Positions 30,710-34,191 of a stretch of 34,191 nt of DNA are shown one piece after another. The notes under the pieces were generated by a model. The model did not search any database and was not told the origin of the DNA. It saw nothing but the letters and a program-made list of their open reading frames with translations. The position numbers and the translations under genes were made by a program. Numbering within the stretch: the stretch's first letter is position 1; each line of letters begins with the position of its first letter. The stretch comes from Acidobacteriota bacterium (GTDB lineage: Bacteria > Acidobacteriota > Thermoanaerobaculia > Multivoradales > J023): contig JAJCXO010000213.1 of assembly GCA_029263395.1 (NCBI GenBank), forward strand, positions 1 through 34,191. Reading direction: 5' to 3'.

Positions 30710-32116
30710 TTACTCGGTGACGGGGCGTGCGATCCAGCTGACCTCGAACAACCGTGAGGAGGGTTTACCAAGAGTGACCATAAAGCCATTCGGACCCTTA
30801 TCCATCAGTGTCGGGTTGTAGGTGGCATCGGGTCTAGTGCTTTGGCCGCTCATCACCACCACATAGTTGGTACCGGCAGGAAAAGGTGTGGCGAATGTCA
30901 CGGTCCCGATTCCAAGAGGACCATTGAAGACACTGCGGTCGGCCAGGCCAACTTTGGTCAGATCTTCGGTGATCCCGAGGTTGGCGCGGGCCGTGGCGAT
31001 ATCACTGGCACCGGTGCCACCCTGGGCAACCGAAATCGGCAGTTCGGAGGGGATGTTGGAGTGATCGAAGGTGGCTTCGTGGGCGGCGAGCGCGGCGGCG
31101 ACAGCGGCGTCCGCGGTACCTGCCGGATCGGCACCGATCTGGCCGGCGGTCACTTGGTGCGGGTTGTCAGTGGCGGCGACGTGGGCGTCGAGGGTGCTGC
31201 CGTCGGCAGCGATGTCGCGGCTGTCTACTGTGCCGGTCACTACGATGTCACCGCGGACGTCGAGCGTGGCATCGGGCTGATTGGTACCGAGGCCGATATT
31301 GCTTTCAGAATCGATGTATAGCGCATTGGTAGACGCGCCAGGCTCGATTCGAAAAGGCAGCTGGCTGGCGTTCGTACTGTCGCGAATGAAGAAGTTCACT
31401 TCGTTGCCGGCGACATCCCAAACTTGCTCACTGAAACCGGCAGAGCCATCCTGTTCGAGACGCAATGACGGGGTGTTGCCATTCAACGTGTGGATGTCGA
31501 GCGCTGGGGTTGAGGTGCCGAGGCCAAGATTGCCATTATTACTGATGAAAACAGCGCTCTCGGGGGCTCCTGCCATCAAGGTAAACGGCGTCGTGACGGT
31601 GGTCGGATCGCATTCGGAGCTGCCGGTGCCGCAATCCTGAATCATGAAGGCGTTCGCACCACCATTGGCCGTTTCGTTCATCGTCAGGGCCCAATCGTTG
31701 CTGGCGAACTCGGCGATGTTGCTGGTGTCTTGGAACATCAGGCGGGTGTTGTTCTCTTTCACTTTGAGGGTCATGAAGCCGAAGGCCTCGCCTTCGACCC
31801 AATCGAACCCAACGCAGGTGCTGCCTGCGACAGAGAGATCTTCGACGATCAGCTGCTTGTTGAGCAGCTCGCCTTCTCGCAGGTCCGTCGCCACGAAGAT
31901 GCCTTCTTTGATCGAGAAGAAGCCAGACTTCAGCAACACTTCCTTACCCTCGGGAGCATTTTCCTCGGGGGCCAAGCGACCGTGCAACTCGTAGCTGTAG
32001 AGGCCGTCGACGCGGGTTTTACCGTCCTCGGTGGCCAGGCCATAGTAGAGCAACTCGCAGAACGCCTCTGAGTTCTTCGCCTTGATATGGACAGACAAAA
32101 CTTTAGATGAGGTCAT
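30710..32116 (-). CDS. Phage tail-fibre-like repeat protein without phage context
   Basis: A 468-residue protein from ATG 32116. The N-terminal part (1-160) is a beta-rich region I do not recognise. From about residue 185 it has the wording of tail fibres and tail-spike-like adhesins: ISNNGNLGLGTSTPALDIHT, SNIGLGTNQPDATLDVRG, DNPHQVTAGQIGADPAGTAD (the HQVTA motif of tail fibres), and VAQGGTGASDIATARANLGI. No C-terminal endosialidase-type chaperone (peptidase S74) is visible; the end is GPNGFMVTLGKPSSRLFEVS. It has no Sec signal peptide, so export would need another route. There are no other phage genes in the window; a contractile-injection or surface adhesin role is possible. It has its own terminator and is divergent from the sigma factor. 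Confidence 0.75.
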   Translation of the reverse strand: MTSSKVLSVHIKAKNSEAFCELLYYGLATEDGKTRVDGLYSYELHGRLAPEENAPEGKEVLLKSGFFSIKEGIFVATDLREGELLNKQLIVEDLSVAGSTCVGFDWVEGEAFGFMTLKVKENNTRLMFQDTSNIAEFASNDWALTMNETANGGANAFMIQDCGTGSSECDPTTVTTPFTLMAGAPESAVFISNNGNLGLGTSTPALDIHTLNGNTPSLRLEQDGSAGFSEQVWDVAGNEVNFFIRDSTNASQLPFRIEPGASTNALYIDSESNIGLGTNQPDATLDVRGDIVVTGTVDSRDIAADGSTLDAHVAATDNPHQVTAGQIGADPAGTADAAVAAALAAHEATFDHSNIPSELPISVAQGGTGASDIATARANLGITEDLTKVGLADRSVFNGPLGIGTVTFATPFPAGTNYVVVMSGQSTRPDATYNPTLMDKGPNGFMVTLGKPSSRLFEVSWIARPVTE

Positions 32117-32278
32117 CCTTCGAATCCTGCGCTTTACAGACTAGAAGCTCGACCAAATCTCTAGTGCTCCCTATCCCATGTCGAGGCAGCCGAGCTCACC
32201 CGCACCCATAAAGGCCGCCTTCGGCGATAAAGTTTCGAAAACCACGGACCTAGGCCCAGACAACCACGGACCCAAACC

Positions 32279-32845
32279 ATGACTGGAGCGACTTCTCCCG
32301 GACATGTCACCCGTCTCTTCTCACGCTGGCGCGCTGGCGATGAGGATGCCTCGGTGGAGCTTTTGCCCCGCGTTTACGACGAGCTACGCCGACTCGCCAA
32401 CAGTTATCTGCGTCGCGAGCGGCCGGGACATACCCTGCAACCTACCGAGTTGGTGAACGAGGCCTTTCTGCGGCTGATCGACAACGATCTAGAGGCCCTC
32501 GACCGCGCCCACTTTTTTGCCCTGGCAGCACGAGCGATGCGGCGCGTCCTGGTAGATCATGCCCGGCGGCTGCAAGCCAACAAACGCTTCGCGCCGGAAG
32601 ACAGGGTCACGTTGCTCACCCGTATCTTGTCGGCGAAGGACGAGAGCGTTGATCTGCTCGACATTCACCATGCGCTCGAGCGTTACATCGAGATCGCGCC
32701 ACGACCAGCCGAGCTGGTCGAGCTGCGCTATTTCGGCGGCCTGACCAACCCAGAAGCGGCCGAAGTACTCGGGGTCTCGCTCGGAACCATCGAGCGGGAC
32801 TGGAGGCTAGCTCGCGTCTGGCTGCGACGGGAGCTGGCTCGCTAG
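32279..32845 (+). CDS. ECF-type RNA polymerase sigma factor
   Basis: A 188-residue sigma factor from ATG 32279. Region 2 covers about residues 12-90, with DELRRLANSYLRRERPGHTL, QPTELVNEAFLRLID and FFALAARAMRRVLVDHARRL. Region 4 covers about 125-188, with ELRYFGGLTNPEAAEVLGVS and the HTH end GTIERDWRLARVWLRREL. The LQPTELVNEA and MRRVLVDHARR wording is typical of the TIGR02999/ECF_sigma70 group common in Acidobacteriota and Planctomycetota. In that group the gene is often followed by a Ser/Thr kinase; here the next gene is an opposite-strand DsbA-like protein. There is no clear anti-sigma gene. No ribosome site is evident; a hairpin terminator follows. Confidence 0.9.
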   Translation: MTGATSPGHVTRLFSRWRAGDEDASVELLPRVYDELRRLANSYLRRERPGHTLQPTELVNEAFLRLIDNDLEALDRAHFFALAARAMRRVLVDHARRLQANKRFAPEDRVTLLTRILSAKDESVDLLDIHHALERYIEIAPRPAELVELRYFGGLTNPEAAEVLGVSLGTIERDWRLARVWLRRELAR

Positions 32846-32889
32846 TCTGCATCGGGGCACCATCGGTGCACACGATGTGGAGAGCGAGT

Positions 32890-32912
32890 GGGCGCACCGG
32901 TGTGCGCCCTTT
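32890..32912 (+). terminator. Hairpin terminator after the ECF sigma gene
   Basis: GGGCGCAC-CGGT-GTGCGCCC is a perfect 8-bp stem with a 4-base loop followed by TTT, 44 bases past the sigma-factor stop. The T-run is short, so termination may be partial; it could also act on the convergent DsbA-like gene. Confidence 0.55.
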
Positions 32913-32950
32913 AGAGCAAACGATGTCGTCACATAGGACGACGACGCTCG

Positions 32951-33883
32951 TTACTTGCCAGCAGCTTTTTTGGCTGCCTCGATCAACGGCTCGAAGGCTG
33001 CCAACGGCTGGGCGCCGTTGATGAAATGGCCATTGACGAAGAAGCCGGGGGTGCCGGAGACACCGCGCTTGCCACCGTTGGCCATCGAGGCATCCACCGC
33101 CGCCAACGCGTCTTTGTACTCGGCGGACTCTTTGTCCTCGGCACACGCGGTGTACTTGGCCATGTCGATGCCGCTCTCGGCCAGGTACTCTTTGGTCTTC
33201 TCCAACACGTTCTCAGGCGTCAGCGCCTTCTGATTGGCGAAGTAGCTGTCGTGTAGGCTCCAGAACGCATCACCGTTCTGCATGCCGACACAGTGTGCAG
33301 CCACCGCGGCAGGCTTGGCCCAAGGATGGAACCCCAGCGGGAAGTGCTGGAAAACAACCTTGACATCTTCCGGGTACTTCTCGAGGATCTCGTCAACGGT
33401 CGCAGCGCCGCGGGCACAGTAGGGGCACTGGAAGTCCGAGTACTCGACGATCGTCACCGGCGCGTCTGGGTTGCCGCGAAAGGGTAGCCCAGCAATCTCG
33501 GCCTCGAGCTCTGTGGCGAGCTCAGCCGCCTTGACGGCAGCTTCGGCCTCCTGCTTGGCAGCCTCGGCCGCGAGCTCGTCGGCATTGCGGCTGACATCGA
33601 TCGGATCCGAAATCATGAACAGTGCCGTGTCGTCAGCGGCGACCAGGAACTTCTGGGTCTGCCGATTGTTGATCGTGAAACTGCCACGATCGAGAGTGCC
33701 GTAGCCAGAGTTCTCGAGATCACCCATGGTGATGCTGGCCTGCTTGAGCTGCGGGAACTTCGACTGCAAGTTGGCGAGGATATTCGCTTTACGCTCTTCG
33801 CTGTTGTCAGTCTCGGCGAAAGCAGCTGTGCTGAGACCCAGGCAGAGGATCGTCAGTAGCAGCAACGTAGACACTTTTTTCAT
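32951..33883 (-). CDS. DsbA-like thiol oxidoreductase with N-terminal extra domain
   Basis: A 310-residue exported protein. I choose ATG 33883 because AAAGGAG lies seven bases upstream and a clean Sec signal follows (STLLLLTILCLGLSTAAFA); the frame is open to 34090. Residues about 25-100 are an N-terminal domain, with ASITMGDLENSGYGTLDRGS and TQKFLVAADDTALFMISDPI, recalling the dimerisation region of DsbC/DsbG-type proteins but not clearly matching it. An Ala/Glu-rich helix (about 101-130) links to a DsbA/Thioredoxin_4 fold: VTIVEYSDFQCPYCARGA with the C153-PY-C156 active site, FPLGFHPWAKPAAVAAHC, and the cis-proline GTPGFFVNG. It probably makes or isomerises disulfides in the periplasm. Convergent with the ECF sigma gene. 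Confidence 0.88.
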   Translation of the reverse strand: MKKVSTLLLLTILCLGLSTAAFAETDNSEERKANILANLQSKFPQLKQASITMGDLENSGYGTLDRGSFTINNRQTQKFLVAADDTALFMISDPIDVSRNADELAAEAAKQEAEAAVKAAELATELEAEIAGLPFRGNPDAPVTIVEYSDFQCPYCARGAATVDEILEKYPEDVKVVFQHFPLGFHPWAKPAAVAAHCVGMQNGDAFWSLHDSYFANQKALTPENVLEKTKEYLAESGIDMAKYTACAEDKESAEYKDALAAVDASMANGGKRGVSGTPGFFVNGHFINGAQPLAAFEPLIEAAKKAAGK

Positions 33884-34126
33884 GTTCGAGCTCCTTTCGG
33901 GAGTGTGAAGAGGCAAAACTCGGCGGCAGATCGGTCGCCTGCCAAAACTGAAATCTGGATTGCGCGAGGAGGGGCTGACGGCGTAGGAAGCGCTCGGTCG
34001 CAGAGCATCCACGGCGTGCGCGGCGCGTTCCTGGGCCTGATCGGATGCAAAGCATAGACCAAACCCCTGACTGCGGCCTAGAAAAGCCACATCACAGGGG
34101 GTAAAAAATCCGTAAAAGGGTCGCAG

Positions 34127-34191
34127 CTAGAAGTTGATCGTCCGATTGTCGACCGCCAACGCGGCCTCTTTCACCGCCTCCGCCAAGGTGG
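34127..34191 (-). CDS. C-terminal end of an unidentified gene (runs off right edge)
   Basis: The minus strand is open from the edge to TAG at 34127-34129, giving the last 20 residues TLAEAVKEAALAVDNRTINF. Codon use fits the neighbours and a helix followed by a short tail is plausible, but this is too short to name a family. The 243 bases between this stop and the DsbA-like start hold nothing else I recognise. Confidence 0.4.
   Translation of the reverse strand, partial: TLAEAVKEAALAVDNRTINF

Overview
The window is G+C-rich, densely coded bacterial chromosome. It most resembles an Acidobacteriota genome, possibly of the Thermoanaerobaculia type. The grounds are an Acidobacteria-type VWFA-related secreted protein, an ECF sigma factor of the class abundant in Acidobacteriota and Planctomycetota, a fused E1 alpha/beta dehydrogenase and a bacterial SLC12-type permease. 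No rRNA, tRNA, CRISPR array or intact mobile element is visible. The lineage is an inference from gene families, not from a phylogenetic marker.

Left end (1-4000) is the most accessory-looking part. A secreted RHS-type protein runs off the left edge and overlaps by 4 bases the gene of a small exported cadherin/Ig-like protein. Next comes a minus-strand unit that standard gene callers would probably miss: a 19-codon ORF with a strong Shine-Dalgarno, a textbook intrinsic terminator, two adjacent palindromes, and then a TPR-repeat protein gene. Upstream lie two near-identical 24-base direct repeats and an inverted copy of their core. Two overlapping plus-strand genes of unknown function follow.

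4000-15100 holds envelope and housekeeping functions. On the minus strand are a YbiT-like ABC-F ATPase with an added C-terminal coiled coil, a DUF3014 membrane protein and the VWFA protein. On the plus strand are a sensor histidine kinase and a class A penicillin-binding protein (PBP1B type). A minus-strand SLC13-type permease with four RCK_C/TrkA_C domains follows.

15300-19670 is a plus-strand series: a large class-V aminotransferase/cysteine desulfurase-like enzyme, a DUF922 putative metalloprotease, a DUF3311 small membrane protein and a sodium:solute symporter. 19677-25206 is minus-strand: a Tat-exported beta-propeller protein, the fused E1 dehydrogenase, and a two-gene operon of unknown function.

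25365-34191 carries a VanZ-like membrane protein, an SLC12-type cation/chloride permease, a DUF488 (YeaO) protein, a glutaredoxin-thioredoxin reductase fusion, a phage-tail-fibre-like protein lacking any phage context, an ECF sigma factor without an adjacent kinase, a DsbA-like thiol oxidoreductase and the last 20 codons of an unidentified gene.

The best candidates for new biology are the short-peptide/terminator/TPR unit near 1720-3010, the RHS/cadherin-like pair, the unknown operon at 23205-25206, and the 18-base minisatellites that encode the C-terminal tails of two unrelated membrane proteins.
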